DNA of 64,000 bases, from positions 17,525,513 through 17,589,512 of the forward strand of contig CM067315.1 of assembly GCA_034231615.1 (NCBI GenBank), given 5' to 3'. The DNA comes from Meghimatium bilineatum. Lineage: Eukaryota > Mollusca > Gastropoda > Stylommatophora > Philomycidae. The notes under the pieces are model-generated. The model did no database searches. It worked only from the letters and a program-made list of their open reading frames with translations, and was not told where the DNA came from. Shown here in pieces: positions 11,292 to 25,624 of this stretch; position 1 is the stretch's first letter, and every line of letters starts with the position of its first letter. The position numbers and the translations under genes were made by a program.

Positions 11292-14200
11292 TCAAATTAG
11301 TGTGTAAAGTGCCAGGATATACAGAGTTCTGTTGTAGAAAGCTGCAGTACACTCAATTTGTGAGTAATATGCCAGAATACAACGAGTTCTAACGTAGTAA
11401 GCTACAATACACCAAATTCGTGTGCAGAATACAATTTCTGGTGTAGTAAGCTGCAATACAACGAAATCACGTGTAATAGACCAGAATACACTCAATTCTA
11501 GTGTAGAAAGCTTCAGTACAATGGGTTTGTGAGTAATATGCTAGAATAACAGAGTTTTGGCGTACTAAACTGCAATAGACCCAATTCGTGCGTAATACGA
11601 CAATTCTGAAGTAGTAAGCTACAATAGACCAAATTCGTGTGTCCAGAATACAATTTCTGGTGTAGTAAGCTGCAGTACACTCAATTTGTTAGTTATATGC
11701 CAGAATACAACGAGATCTGACATACTAAACAGCAAGAGACCTAATTTGTGTGTAGTACGCCAGTTTTCTGACGTCTCTAGCTGCAATACATCAAATTAGT
11801 GTGTAAATTGCCAGGATATACAGAGTTCTGTTGTAGAAAGCTACAGTACACTCAATTTGTGAGTAATATGCCAGAATACAACGAGTTCTAACGTAGTAAG
11901 CTACTATACACCAAATTCGTGTGCAGAATACAATTTCTGGTGTAGTAAGCTGCAATACAACGAAATCACGTGTAATAGACCAGAATACACTCAATTCTAG
12001 TGTAGAAAGCTTCAGTACAATGGGTTTGTGAGTAATATGCTAGAATAACAGAGTTTTGGCGTACTAAACTGCAATAGACCCAATTCGTGCGTTATACGAC
12101 AATTCTGAAGTAGTAAGCTACAATAGACCAAATTCGTGTGTCCAGAATACAATTTCTGTTCTAGTAAGCTGCAGTACACTCAATCTGTTAGTTATATGCC
12201 AGAATACAACGAGATCTGACATACTAAACAGCAAGAGACCTAATTTGTGTGTAGTACGCCAGTTTTCTGACGTCTTAAGCTGCAATACATCAAATTAGTG
12301 TGTAAAGTGCCAGGATATACAGAGTTCTGTTGTAGAAAGCTGCAGTACACTCAATTTGTGAGTAATATGCCAGAATACAACGAGTTCTAACGTAGTAAGC
12401 TACAATACACCAAATTCGTGTGCAGAATACAATTTCTGGTGTAGTAAGCTGCAATACAACGAAATCACGTGTAATAGACCAGAATACACTCAATTCTAGT
12501 GTAGAAAGCTTCAGTACAATGGGTTTGTGAGTAATATGCTAGAATAACAGAGTTTTGGCGTACTAAACTGCAATAGACCCAATTCGTGCGTAATACGACA
12601 ATTCTGAAGTAGTAAGCTACAATAGACCAAATTCGTGTGTCCAGAATACAATTTCTGGTGTAGTAAGCTGCAGTACACTCAATTTGTTAGTTATATGCCA
12701 GAATACAACGAGATCTGACATACTAAACAGCAAGAGACCTAATTTGTGTGTAGTACGCCAGTTTTCTGACGTCTCTAGCTGCAATACATCAAATTAGTGT
12801 GTAAATTGCCAGGATATACAGAGTTCTGTTGTAGAAAGCTACAGTACACTCAATTTGTGAGTAATATGCCAGAATACAACGAGTTCTAACGTAGTAAGCT
12901 ACTATACACCAAATTCGTGTGCAGAATACAATTTCTGGTGTAGTAAGCTGCAATACAACGAAATCACGTGTAATAGACCAGAATACACTCAATTCTAGTG
13001 TAGAAAGCTTCAGTACAATGGGTTTGTGAGTAATATGCTAGAATAACAGAGTTTTGGCGTACTAAACTGCAATAGACCCAATTCGTGCGTAATACGACAA
13101 TTCTGAAGTAGTAAGCTACAATAGACCAAATTCGTGTGTCCAGAATACAATTTCTGGTGTAGTAAGCTGCAGTACACTCAATTTACTAGTTATATGCCAG
13201 AATACAACGAGATCTGACATACTAAACAGCAAGAGACCTAATTTGTGTGTAGTACGCCAGTTTTCTGACGTCTCTAGCTGCAATACATCAAATTAGTGTG
13301 TAAATTGCCAGGATATACAGAGTTCTGTTGTAGAAAGCTGCAGTACACTCAATTTGTGAGTAATATGCCAGAATACAACGAGTTCTAACGTAGTAAGCTA
13401 CAATACACCAAATTCGTGTGCAGAATACAATTTCTGGTGTAGTAAGCTGCAATACAACGAAATCACGTGTAATAGACCAGAATACACTCAATTCTAGTGT
13501 AGAAAGCTTCAGTACAATGGGTTTGTGAGTAATATGCTAGAATAACAGAGTTTTGGCGTACTAAACTGCAATAGACCCAATTCGTGCGTTATACGACAAT
13601 TCTGAAGTAGTAAGCTACAATAGACCAAATTCGTGTGTCCAGAATACAATTTCTGTTCTAGTAAGCTGCAGTACACTCAATCTGTTAGTTATATGCCAGA
13701 ATACAACGAGATCTGACATACTAAACAGCAAGAGACCTAATTTGTGTGTAGTACGCCAGTTTTCTGACGTCTTAAGCTGCAATACATCAAATTAGTGTGT
13801 AAATTGCCAGGATATACAGAGTTCTGTTGTAGAAAGCTGCAGTACACTCAATTTGTGAGTAATATGCCAGAATACAACGAGTTCTAACGTAGTAAGCTAC
13901 AATACACCAAATTCGTGTGCAGAATACAATTTCTGGTGTAGTAAGCTGCAATACAACGAAATCACGTGTAATAGACCAGAATACACTCAATTCTAGTGTA
14001 GAAAGCTTCAGTACAATGGGTTTGTGAGTAATATGCTAGAATAACAGAGTTTTGGCGTACTAAACTGCAATAGACCCAATTCGTGCGTAATACGACAATT
14101 CTGAAGTAGTAAGCTACAATAGACCAAATTCGTGTGTCCAGAATACAATTTCTGGTGTAGTAAGCTGCAGTACACTCAATTTACTAGTTATATGCCAGAA

Positions 14201-15283
14201 TACAACGAGATCTGACATACTAAACAGCAAGAGACCTAATTTGTGTGTAGTACGCCAGTTTTCTGACGTCTCTAGCTGCAATACATCAAATTAGTGTGTA
14301 AATTGCCAGGATATACAGAGTTCTGTTGTAGAAAGCTGCAGTACACTCAATTTGTGAGTAATATGCCAGAATACAACGAGTTCTAACGTAGTAAGCTACA
14401 ATACACCAAATTCGTGTGCAGAATACAATATCTGGTGTAGTAAGCTGCAATACAACGAAATCACGTGTAATAGACCAGAATACACTCAATTCTAGTGTAG
14501 AAAGCTTCAGTACAATGGGTTTGTGAGTAATATGCTAGAATAACAGAGTTTTGGCGTACTAAACTGCAATAGACCCAATTCGTGCGTTATACGACAATTC
14601 TGAAGTAGTAAGCTACAATAGACCAAATTCGTGTGTCCAGAATACAATTTCTGTTCTAGTAAGCTGCAGTACACTCAATCTGTTAGTTATATGCCAGAAT
14701 ACAACGAGATCTGACATACTAAACAGCAAGAGACCTAATTTGTGTGTAGTACGCCAGTTTTCTGACGTCTTAAGCTGCAATACATCAAATTAGTGTGTAA
14801 ATTGCCAGGATATACAGAGTTCTGTTGTAGAAAGCTGCAGTACACTCAATTTGTGAGTAATATGCCAGAATACAACGAGTTCTAACGTAGTAAGCTACAA
14901 TACACCAAATTCGTGTGCAGAATACAATTTCTGGTGTAGTAAGCTGCAATACAACGAAATCACGTGTAATAGACCAGAATACACTCAATTCTTGTGTAGA
15001 AAGCTTCAGTACAATGGGTTTGTGAGTAATATGCTAGAATAACAGAGTTTTGGCGTAGTAAACTGCAATAGACCCAATTCGTGCGCAATACGACAATTCT
15101 GAAGTAGTAAGCTACAATAGACCAAATTCGTGTGTCCAGAATACAATTTCTGTTCTAGTAAGCTGCAGTACACTCAATTTGTTAGTTATATGCCAGAATA
15201 CAACGAGATCTGACATACTAAACAGCAAGAGACCTAATTTGTGTGTAGTACGCCAGTTTTCTGACGTCTTAAGCTGCAATACA
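11292..15283. repeat. Two locally doubled 998-bp dimers
   Basis: Monomers 11292 and 11791 (H reading AAGTGCC, then a monomer with CTACAGTAC and CTATACACC) are repeated at 12290 and 12789. Monomers 13288 and 13787 (CTCTAG/ATTTACTAG, then CTTAAG/ATCTGTTAG) are repeated at 14286 and 14785, where one base differs in subrepeat A (CAATATCTGG). These two doublings account for the size difference between the 8,631- and 6,635-bp segments. Confidence 0.85.
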
Positions 15284-16281
15284 TCAAATTAGTGTGTAAA
15301 TTGCCAGGATATACAGAGTTCTGTTGTAGAATGCTGCAGTACACTCAATTTTTGAGTAATATGCCAGAATACAACGAGTTCTAACGTAGTAAGCTACAAT
15401 ACACCAAATTCGTGTGCAGAATACAATTTCTGGTGTAGTAAGCTGCAATACAACGAAATCACGTGTAATAGACCAGAATACACTCAATTCTAGTGTAGAA
15501 AGCTTCAGTACAATGGGTTTGTGAGTAATATGCTAGAATAACAGAGTTTTGGCGTACTAAACTGCAATAGACCCAATTCGTGCGTAATACGACAATTCTG
15601 AAGTAGTAAGCTACAATAGACCAAATTCGTGTGTCCAGAATACAATTTCTGGTGTAGTAAGCTGCAGTACACTCAATTTGTTAGTTATATGCCAGAATAC
15701 AACGAGATCTGACATACTAAACAGCAAGAGACCTAATTTGTGTGTAGTACGCCAGTTTTCTGACGTCTCTAGCTGCAATACATCAAATTAGTGTGTAAAT
15801 TGCCAGTATATACAGAGTTCTGTTGTAGAAAGCTGCAGTACACTCAATTTGTGAGTAATATGCCAGAATACAACGAGTTCTAACGTAGTAAGCTACAATA
15901 CACCAAATTCGTGTGCAGAATACAATTTCTGGTGTAGTAAGCTGCAATACAACGAAATCACGTGTAATAGACCAGAATACACTCAATTCTTGTGTAGAAA
16001 GCTTCAGTACAATGGGTTTGTGAGTAATATGCTAGAATAACAGAGTTTTGGCGTAGTAAACTGCAATAGACCCAATTCGTGCGCAATACGACAATTCTGA
16101 AGTAGTAAGCTACAATAGACCAAATTCGTGTGTCCAGAATACAATTTCTGTTCTAGTAAGCTGCAGTACACTCAATTTGTTAGTTATATGCCAGAATACA
16201 ACGAGATCTGACATACTAAACAGCAAGAGACCTAATTTGTGTGTAGTACGCCAGTTTTCTGACGTCTTAAGCTGCAATACA

Positions 16282-17993
16282 TCAAATTAGTGTGTAAATT
16301 GCCAGGATATACAGAGTTCTGTTGTAGATTGCTGCAGTACACTCAATTTGTGAGTAATATGCCAGAATACAACGAGTTCTAACGTAGTAAGCTACAATAG
16401 ACCAAATTCGTGTGTCCAGAATACAATTTCTGGTGTAGTAAGCTGCAATACAACGAAATCACGTGTAATAGACCAGAATACACTCAATTCTAGTGTAGAA
16501 AGCTTCAGTACAATGGGTTTGTGGGTAATATGCTAGAATAACAGAGTTTTGGCGTACTAAACTGCAATAGACCCAATTCGTGCGTTATACGACAATTCTG
16601 AAGTAGTAAGCTACAATACACCAAATTCGTGTGTCCAGAATACAATTTCTGTTCTAGTAAGCTGCAGTACACTCAATTTGTTAGTTATATGCCAGAATAC
16701 AACGAGATCTGACATACTACACAACAAGAGACCTAATTTGTGTGTAGTACGCCAGTTTTCTGACGTCAAGCTGCAATACATCAAATTAGTGTGTAAATTG
16801 CCAGGATATACAGAGTTCTGTTTTAGAAAGCTGCAGTACACTCAATTTGTGAGTAATATGCCAGATTACAACGAGTTCTAACGGTAAGCTACAATACACC
16901 AAATTCGTGTGCAAAATACACTTTTGGGCGCAGTAAGCTGCAATACAACGAAATCACGTGTAATAGACGAGAATACACTCAATTCTAGTGTAGAAAGCTT
17001 CAGTACAATGGGTTTGTGAGTAATATGCTAGAATAACAGAGTTTTGGCGTACTAAACTGCAATAAACCCAATTCGTGCGTAATACGACAATTCTGAAGTA
17101 GTAAGCTACAATAGACCAAATTTGTGTGTCCAGAATACAATTTCTGTTCTAGTAAGCTGCAGTACACTCAATTTACTAGTTATATGCCAGAATACAACGA
17201 GATCTGACATACTAAACAGCAAGAGACCTAATTTGTGTGTAGTACGCCAGTTTTCTGACGTCTCTAGCTGCAATACATCAAATTAGTGTGTAAATTGCCA
17301 GGATATACAGAGTTCTGTTGTAGAAAGCTGCAGTACACTCAATTTGTGAGTAATATGCCAGAATACAACGAGTTCTAACGTAGTAAGCTACAATACACCA
17401 AATTCGTGTGCAGAATACAATTTCTGGTGTAGTAAGCTGCAATACAACGAAATCACGTGTAATAGACCAGAATACACTCAATTCTAGTGTAGAAAGCTTC
17501 AGTACAATGGGTTTGTGAGTAATATGCTACAATAACAGAGTTTTAGCGTACTAAACTGCAATAGACCCAATTCGTGCGTAATACGACAATTCTGAAGTAG
17601 TAAGCTACAATAGACCAAATTCGTGTGCAGAATACAATTTCTGGTGTAGTAAGCTGCAATACAACGAAATCACGTGTAATAGACCAGAATACACTCAATT
17701 CTAGTGTAGAAAGCTTCAGTACAATGGGTTTGTGAGTAATATGCTAGAATCACAGAGTTTTGGCGTAGTAAACTGCAATAGACCCAATTCGTGCGTAATA
17801 CGACAATTCTGAAGTAGTAAGCTACAATAGACCAAATTCGTGTGTCCAGAATACAATTTCTGTTCTAGTAAGCTGCAGTACACTCAATTTGTTAGTTATA
17901 TGCCAGAATACAACGAGATCTAACATACTAAACAGCAAGAGACCTAATTTGTGTGTAGTACGCCAGTTTTCTGACGTTTCTAGCTGCAATACA
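16282..17993. repeat. Abridged cassette (499-497-Q)
   Basis: In the first unit (16282-16780) subrepeat A is replaced by an E-like copy (near 16395: AGACCAAATTCGTGTGTCC, then B), so the P-type E-to-B join is kept but the duplicated A-D is absent. The 497-bp unit (16781-17277) and Q (17278-17993) follow. The 497-bp unit carries the unusual reading ACACTTTTGGGCGCAG near 16918. Confidence 0.85.
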
Positions 17994-20900
17994 TCAAATT
18001 AGTGTGTAAATTGCCAGGATATACAGAGTTCTGTTGTAGAATGCTGCAGTACACTCAATTTGTGAGTAATATGCCAGAATACAACGAGTTCTAACATAGT
18101 AAGCTACTATACACCAAATTCGTGTGCAGAATACAATTTCTGGTGTAGTAAGCTGCAATACAACGAAATCACGTGTAATAGACCAGAATACACTCAATTC
18201 TAGTGTAGAAAGCTTCAGTACAATGGGTTTGTGAGTAATATGCTAGAATAACAGAGTTTTGGCGTAGTAAACTGCAATAGACCCAATTCGTGCGTAATAC
18301 GACAATTCTGAAGTAGTAAGCTACAATAGACCAAATTCGTGTGTCCAGAATACAATTTCTGGTGTAGTAAGCTGCAATACAACGAAATCACGTGTAATAG
18401 ACCAGAACACACTCAATTCTAGTGTAGAAAGCTTCAGTACAATGGGTTTGTGGGTAATATGCTAGAATAACAGAGTTTTGGCGTACTAAACTGCAATAGA
18501 CCCAATTCGTGCGTTATACGACAATTCTGAAGTAGTAAGCTACAATACACCAAATTCGTGTGTCCAGAATACAATTTCTGTTCTAGTAAGCTGCAGTACA
18601 CTCAATTTGTTAGTTATATGCCAGAATACAACGAGATCTGACATACTACACAACAAGAGACCTAATTTGTGTGTAGTACGCCAGTTTTCTGACGTCAAGC
18701 TGCAATACATCAAATTAGTGTGTAAATTGCCAGGATATACAGAGTTCTGTTTTAGAAAGCTGCAGTACACTCAATTTGTGAGTAATATGCCAGATTACAA
18801 CGAGTTCTAACGGTAAGCTACAATACACCAAATTCGTGTGCAAAATACAATTTCTGGCGCAGTAAGCTGCAATACAACGAAATCACGTGTAATAGACGAG
18901 AATACACTCAATTCTAGTGTAGAAAGCTTCAGTACAATGGGTTTGTGAGTAATATGCTAGAATAACAGAGTTTTGGCGTACTAAACTGCAATAAACCCAA
19001 TTCGTGCGTAATACGACAATTCTGAAGTAGTAAGCTACAATAGACCAAATTCGTGTGTCCAGAATACAATTTCTGTTCTAGTAAGCTGCAGTACACTCAA
19101 TTTACTAGTTATATGCCAGAATACAACGAGATCTGACATACTAAACAGCAAGAGACCTAATTTGTGTGTAGTACGCCAGTTTTCTGACGTCTCTAGCTGC
19201 AATACATCAAATTAGTGTGTAAATTGCCAGGATATACAGAGTTCTGTTGTAGAAAGCTGCAGTACACTCAATTTGTGAGTAATATGCCAGAATACAACGA
19301 GTTCTAACGTAGTAAGCTACAATACACCAAATTCGTGTGCAGAATACAATTTCTGGTGTAGTAAGCTGCAATACAACGAAATCACGAGTAATAGACCAGA
19401 ATACACTCAATTCTAGTGTAGAAAGCTTCAGTACAATGGGTTTGTGAGTAATATGCTACAATAACAGAGTTTTAGAGTACTAAACTGCAATAGACCCAAT
19501 TCGTGCGTAATACGACAATTCTGAAGTAGTAAGCTACAATAGACCAAATTCGTGTGCAGAATACAATTTCTGGTGTAGTAAGCTGCAATACAACGAAATC
19601 ACGTGTAATAGACCAGAATACACTCAATTCTAGTGTAGAAAGCTTCAGTACAATGGGTTTGTGAGTAATATGCTAGAATAACAGAGTTTTGGCGTACTAA
19701 ACTGCAATAGACCCAATTCGTGCGTTATACGACAATTCTGAAGTAGTAAGCTACAATAGACCAAATTCGTGTGTCCAGAATACAATTTCTGTTCTAGTAA
19801 GCTGCAGTACACTCAATCTGTTAGTTATATGCCAGAATACAACGAGATCTGACATACTAAACAGCAAGAGACCTAATTTGTGTGTAGTACGCCAGTTTTC
19901 TGACGTCTTAAGCTGCAATACATCAAATTAGTGTGTAAAGTGCCAGGATATACAGAGTTCTGTTGTAGAAAGCTGCAGTACACTCAATTTGTGAGTAATA
20001 TGCCAGAATACAACGAGTTCTAACGTAGTAAGCTACAATACACCAAATTCGTGTGCAGAATACAATTTCTGGTGTAGTAAGCTGCAATACAACGAAATCA
20101 CGTGTAATAGACCAGAATACACTCAATTCTAGTGTAGAAAGCTTCAGTACAATGGGTTTGTGAGTAATATGCTAGAATAACAGAGTTTTGGCGTACTAAA
20201 CTGCAATAGACCCAATTCGTGCGTAATACGACAATTCTGAAGTAGTAAGCTACAATAGACCAAATTCGTGTGTCCAGAATACAATTTCTGGTGTAGTAAG
20301 CTGCAGTACACTCAATTTGTTAGTTATATGCCAGAATACAACGAGATCTGACATACTAAACAGCAAGAGACCTAATTTGTGTGTAGTACGCCAGTTTTCT
20401 GACGTCTCTAGCTGCAATACATCAAATTAGTGTGTAAATTGCCAGGATATACAGAGTTCTGTTGTAGAAAGCTACAGTACACTCAATTTGTGAGTAATAT
20501 GCCAGAATACAACGAGTTCTAACGTAGTAAGCTACTATACACCAAATTCGTGTGCAGAATACAATTTCTGGTGTAGTAAGCTGCAATACAACGAAATCAC
20601 GTGTAATAGACCAGAATACACTCAATTCTAGTGTAGAAAGCTTCAGTACAATGGGTTTGTGAGTAATATGCTAGAATAACAGAGTTTTGGCGTACTAAAC
20701 TGCAATAGACCCAATTCGTGCGTAATACGACAATTCTGAAGTAGTAAGCTACAATAGACCAAATTCGTGTGTCCAGAATACAATTTCTGGTGTAGTAAGC
20801 TGCAGTACACTCAATTTACTAGTTATATGCCAGAATACAACGAGATCTGACATACTAAACAGCAAGAGACCTAATTTGTGTGTAGTACGCCAGTTTTCTG

Positions 20901-23900
20901 ACGTCTCTAGCTGCAATACATCAAATTAGTGTGTAAATTGCCAGGATATACAGAGTTCTGTTGTAGAAAGCTGCAGTACACTCAATTTGTGAGTAATATG
21001 CCAGAATACAACGAGTTCTAACGTAGTAAGCTACAATACACCAAATTCGTGTGCAGAATACAATTTCTGGTGTAGTAAGCTGCAATACAACGAAATCACG
21101 TGTAATAGACCAGAATACACTCAATTCTAGTGTAGAAAGCTTCAGTACAATGGGTTTGTGAGTAATATGCTAGAATAACAGAGTTTTGGCGTACTAAACT
21201 GCAATAGACCCAATTCGTGCGTTATACGACAATTCTGAAGTAGTAAGCTACAATAGACCAAATTCGTGTGTCCAGAATACAATTTCTGTTCTAGTAAGCT
21301 GCAGTACACTCAATCTGTTAGTTATATGCCAGAATACAACGAGATCTGACATACTAAACAGCAAGAGACCTAATTTGTGTGTAGTACGCCAGTTTTCTGA
21401 CGTCTTAAGCTGCAATACATCAAATTAGTGTGTAAATTGCCAGGATATACAGAGTTCTGTTGTAGAAAGCTGCAGTACACTCAATTTGTGAGTAATATGC
21501 CAGAATACAACGAGTTCTAACGTAGTAAGCTACAATACACCAAATTCGTGTGCAGAATACAATTTCTGGTGTAGTAAGCTGCAATACAACGAAATCACGT
21601 GTAATAGACCAGAATACACTCAATTCTTGTGTAGAAAGCTTCAGTACAATGGGTTTGTGAGTAATATGCTAGAATAACAGAGTTTTGGCGTAGTAAACTG
21701 CAATAGACCCAATTCGTGCGCAATACGACAATTCTGAAGTAGTAAGCTACAATAGACCAAATTCGTGTGTCCAGAATACAATTTCTGTTCTAGTAAGCTG
21801 CAGTACACTCAATTTGTTAGTTATATGCCAGAATACAACGAGATCTGACATACTAAACAGCAAGAGACCTAATTTGTGTGTAGTACGCCAGTTTTCTGAC
21901 GTCTTAAGCTGCAATACATCAAATTAGTGTGTAAATTGCCAGGATATACAGAGTTCTGTTGTAGAATGCTGCAGTACACTCAATTTTTGAGTAATATGCC
22001 AGAATACAACGAGTTCTAACGTAGTAAGCTACAATACACCAAATTCGTGTGCAGAATACAATTTCTGGTGTAGTAAGCTGCAATACAACGAAATCACGTG
22101 TAATAGACCAGAATACACTCAATTCTAGTGTAGAAAGCTTCAGTACAATGGGTTTGTGAGTAATATGCTAGAATAACAGAGTTTTGGCGTACTAAACTGC
22201 AATAGACCCAATTCGTGCGTAATACGACAATTCTGAAGTAGTAAGCTACAATAGACCAAATTCGTGTGTCCAGAATACAATTTCTGGTGTAGTAAGCTGC
22301 AGTACACTCAATTTGTTAGTTATATGCCAGAATACAACGAGATCTGACATACTAAACAGCAAGAGACCTAATTTGTGTGTAGTACGCCAGTTTTCTGACG
22401 TCTCTAGCTGCAATACATCAAATTAGTGTGTAAATTGCCAGTATATACAGAGTTCTGTTGTAGAAAGCTGCAGTACACTCAATTTGTGAGTAATATGCCA
22501 GAATACAACGAGTTCTAACGTAGTAAGCTACAATACACCAAATTCGTGTGCAGAATACAATTTCTGGTGTAGTAAGCTGCAATACAACGAAATCACGTGT
22601 AATAGACCAGAATACACTCAATTCTTGTGTAGAAAGCTTCAGTACAATGGGTTTGTGAGTAATATGCTAGAATAACAGAGTTTTGGCGTAGTAAACTGCA
22701 ATAGACCCAATTCGTGCGCAATACGACAATTCTGAAGTAGTAAGCTACAATAGACCAAATTCGTGTGTCCAGAATACAATTTCTGTTCTAGTAAGCTGCA
22801 GTACACTCAATTTGTTAGTTATATGCCAGAATACAACGAGATCTGACATACTAAACAGCAAGAGACCTAATTTGTGTGTAGTACGCCAGTTTTCTGACGT
22901 CTTAAGCTGCAATACATCAAATTAGTGTGTAAATTGCCAGGATATACAGAGTTCTGTTGTAGAATGCTGCAGTACACTCAATTTGTGAGTAATATGCCAG
23001 AATACAACGAGTTCTAACGTAGTAAGCTACAATAGACCAAATTCGTGTGTCCAGAATACAATTTCTGGTGTAGTAAGCTGCAATACAACGAAATCACGTG
23101 TAATAGACCAGAATACACTCAATTCTAGTGTAGAAAGCTTCAGTACAATGGGTTTGTGGGTAATATGCTAGAATAACAGAGTTTTGGCGTACTAAACTGC
23201 AATAGACCCAATTCGTGCGTTATACGACAATTCTGAAGTAGTAAGCTACAATACACCAAATTCGTGTGTCCAGAATACAATTTCTGTTCTAGTAAGCTGC
23301 AGTACACTCAATTTGTTAGTTATATGCCAGAATACAACGAGATCTGACATACTACACAACAAGAGACCTAATTTGTGTGTAGTACGCCAGTTTTCTGACG
23401 TCAAGCTGCAATACATCAAATTAGTGTGTAAATTGCCAGGATATACAGAGTTCTGTTTTAGAAAGCTGCAGTACACTCAATTTGTGAGTAATATGCCAGA
23501 TTACAACGAGTTCTAACGGTAAGCTACAATACACCAAATTCGTGTGCAAAATACAATTTTGGGCGCAGTAAGCTGCAATACAACGAAATCACGTGTAATA
23601 GACGAGAATACACTCAATTCTAGTGTAGAAAGCTTCAGTACAATGGGTTTGTGAGTAATATGCTAGAATAACAGAGTTTTGGCGTACTAAACTGCAATAA
23701 ACCCAATTCGTGCGTAATACGACAATTCTGAAGTAGTAAGCTACAATAGACCAAATTCGTGTGTCCAGAATACAATTTCTGTTCTAGTAAGCTGCAGTAC
23801 ACTCAATTTACTAGTTATATGCCAGAATACAACGAGATCTGACATACTAAACAGCAAGAGACCTAATTTGTGTGTAGTACGCCAGTTTTCTGACGTCTCT

Positions 23901-24366
23901 AGCTGCAATACATCAAATTAGTGTGTAAATTGCCAGGATATACAGAGTTCTGTTGTAGAAAGCTGCAGTACACTCAATTTGTGAGTAATATGCCAGAATA
24001 CAACGAGTTCTAACGTAGTAAGCTACAATACACCAAATTCGTGTGCAGAATACAATTTCTGGTGTAGTAAGCTGCAATACAACGAAATCACGTGTAATAG
24101 ACCAGAATACACTCAATTCTAGTGTAGAAAGCTTCAGTACAATGGGTTTGTGAGTAATATGCTACAATAACAGAGTTTTAGCGTACTAAACTGCAATAGA
24201 CCCAATTCGTGCGTAATACGACAATTCTGAAGTAGTAAGCTACAATAGACCAAATTCGTGTGCAGAATACAATTTCTGGTGTAGTAAGCTGCAATACAAC
24301 GAAATCACGTGTAATAGACCAGAATACACTCAATTCTAGTGTAGAAAGCTTCAGTACAATGGGTTT
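17731..24366. repeat. Tandem segmental duplication, copy 2 (about 6,635 bp)
   Basis: Counterpart of about 9100-17730, shorter by 1,996 bp (two 998-bp dimers). The variant GAATCACAG opens both copies (9121, 17748). The rare TTTTGGGCGCAG variant ends both (near 16922 and 23557). The GTATATACAG variant of subrepeat H is at 15806 in copy 1 and 22441 in copy 2. Homology to copy 1 is lost after the Q unit starting at 23913. The last 4 kb also belongs to the first copy of the 11,556-bp duplication. Confidence 0.8.
17994..19922. repeat. 1,929-bp cassette P-497-Q, copy 2
   Basis: P 17994-18709, 497-bp unit 18710-19206, Q 19207-19922. It directly abuts the preceding Q, giving the shortest cassette spacing in the array, and shares CACGAGTAA and TTTAGAGTAC with the cassette at 9363 but with no other. 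It is the copy made by the 8,631-bp duplication. Confidence 0.9.
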
Positions 24367-24626
24367 GTGAGTAATATGCTAGAATAACAGAGTTTTGGCG
24401 TACTAAACTGCAATAGACCCAATTCGTGCGTTATACGACAATTCTGAAGTAGTAAGCTACAATAGACCAAATTCGTGTGTCCAGAATACAATTTCTGTTC
24501 TAGTAAGCTGCAGTACACTCAATCTGTTAGTTATATGCCAGAATACAACGAGATCTGACATACTAAACAGCAAGAGCTAATTTGTGTGTAGTACGCCAGT
24601 TTTCTGACGTCTTAAGCTGCAATACA
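22917..24626. repeat. Abridged cassette (499-497-Q), Q shortened to 714 bp
   Basis: Units 22917-23415, 23416-23912 and 23913-24626. The first unit has the E-for-A replacement seen at 16282. Q lacks 2 bp in subrepeat G (CAAGAGCTAATTTG at 24571 in place of CAAGAGACCTAATTTG). Confidence 0.85.
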
Positions 24627-25624
24627 TCAAATTAGTGTGTAAATTGCCAGGATATACAGAGTTCTGTTGTAGAAAGCTGCAGTACACTCAATTTGTGAGT
24701 AATATGCCAGAATACAACGAGTTCTAACGTAGTAAGCTACAATACACCAAATTCGTGTGCAGAATACAATTTCTGGTGTAGTAAGCTGCAATACAACGAA
24801 ATCACGTGTAATAGACCAGAATACACTCAATTCTTGTGTAGAAAGCTTCAGTACAATGGGTTTGTGAGTAATATGCTAGAATAACAGAGTTTTGGCGTAG
24901 TAAACTGCAATAGACCCAATTCGTGCGCAATACGACAATTCTGAAGTAGTAAGCTACAATAGACCAAATTCGTGTGTCCAGAATACAATTTCTGTTCTAG
25001 TAAGCTGCAGTACACTCAATTTGTTAGTTATATGCCAGAATACAACGAGATCTGACATACTAAACAGCAAGAGACCTAATTTGTGTGTAGTACGCCAGTT
25101 TTCTGACGTCTTAAGCTGCAATACATCAAATTAGTGTGTAAATTGCCAGGATATACAGAGTTCTGTTGTAGAATGCTGCAGTACACTCAATTTGTGAGTA
25201 ATATGCCAGAATACAACGAGTTCTAACGTAGTAAGCTACAATACACCAAATTCGTGTGCAGAATACAATTTCTGGTGTAGTAAGCTGCAATACAACGAAA
25301 TCACGTGTAATAGACCAGAATACACTCAATTCTAGTGTAGAAAGCTTCAGTACAATGGGTTTGTGAGTAATATGCTAGAATCACAGAGTTTTGGCGTAGT
25401 AAACTGCAATAGACCCAATTCGTGCGTAATACGACAATTCTGAAGTAGTAAGCTACAATAGACCAAATTCGTGTGTCCAGAATACAATTTCTGTTCTAGT
25501 AAGCTGCAGTACACTCAATTTGTTAGTTATATGCCAGAATACAACGAGATCTAACATACTAAACAGCAAGAGACCTAATTTGTGTGTAGTACGCCAGTTT
25601 TCTGACGTTTCTAGCTGCAATACA

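Larger units (their letters stand above)
9100..17730. repeat. Tandem segmental duplication, copy 1 (8,631 bp)
   Basis: Landmarks here recur 8,631 bp downstream: 9363 with 17994, 9584 with 18215, 9976 with 18607, 10576 with 19207, 11292 with 19923, 11791 with 20422. Rare private variants are shared, including TTTAGAGTAC near 10836 and 19456, CACGAGTAA near 10753 and 19384, and a GAACACACTC variant near 9775 and 18405. From about 13288 the offset falls to 7,633 bp and from about 15284 to 6,635 bp, because this copy holds two extra 998-bp dimers. Boundaries are approximate to within about one monomer. Confidence 0.85.
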
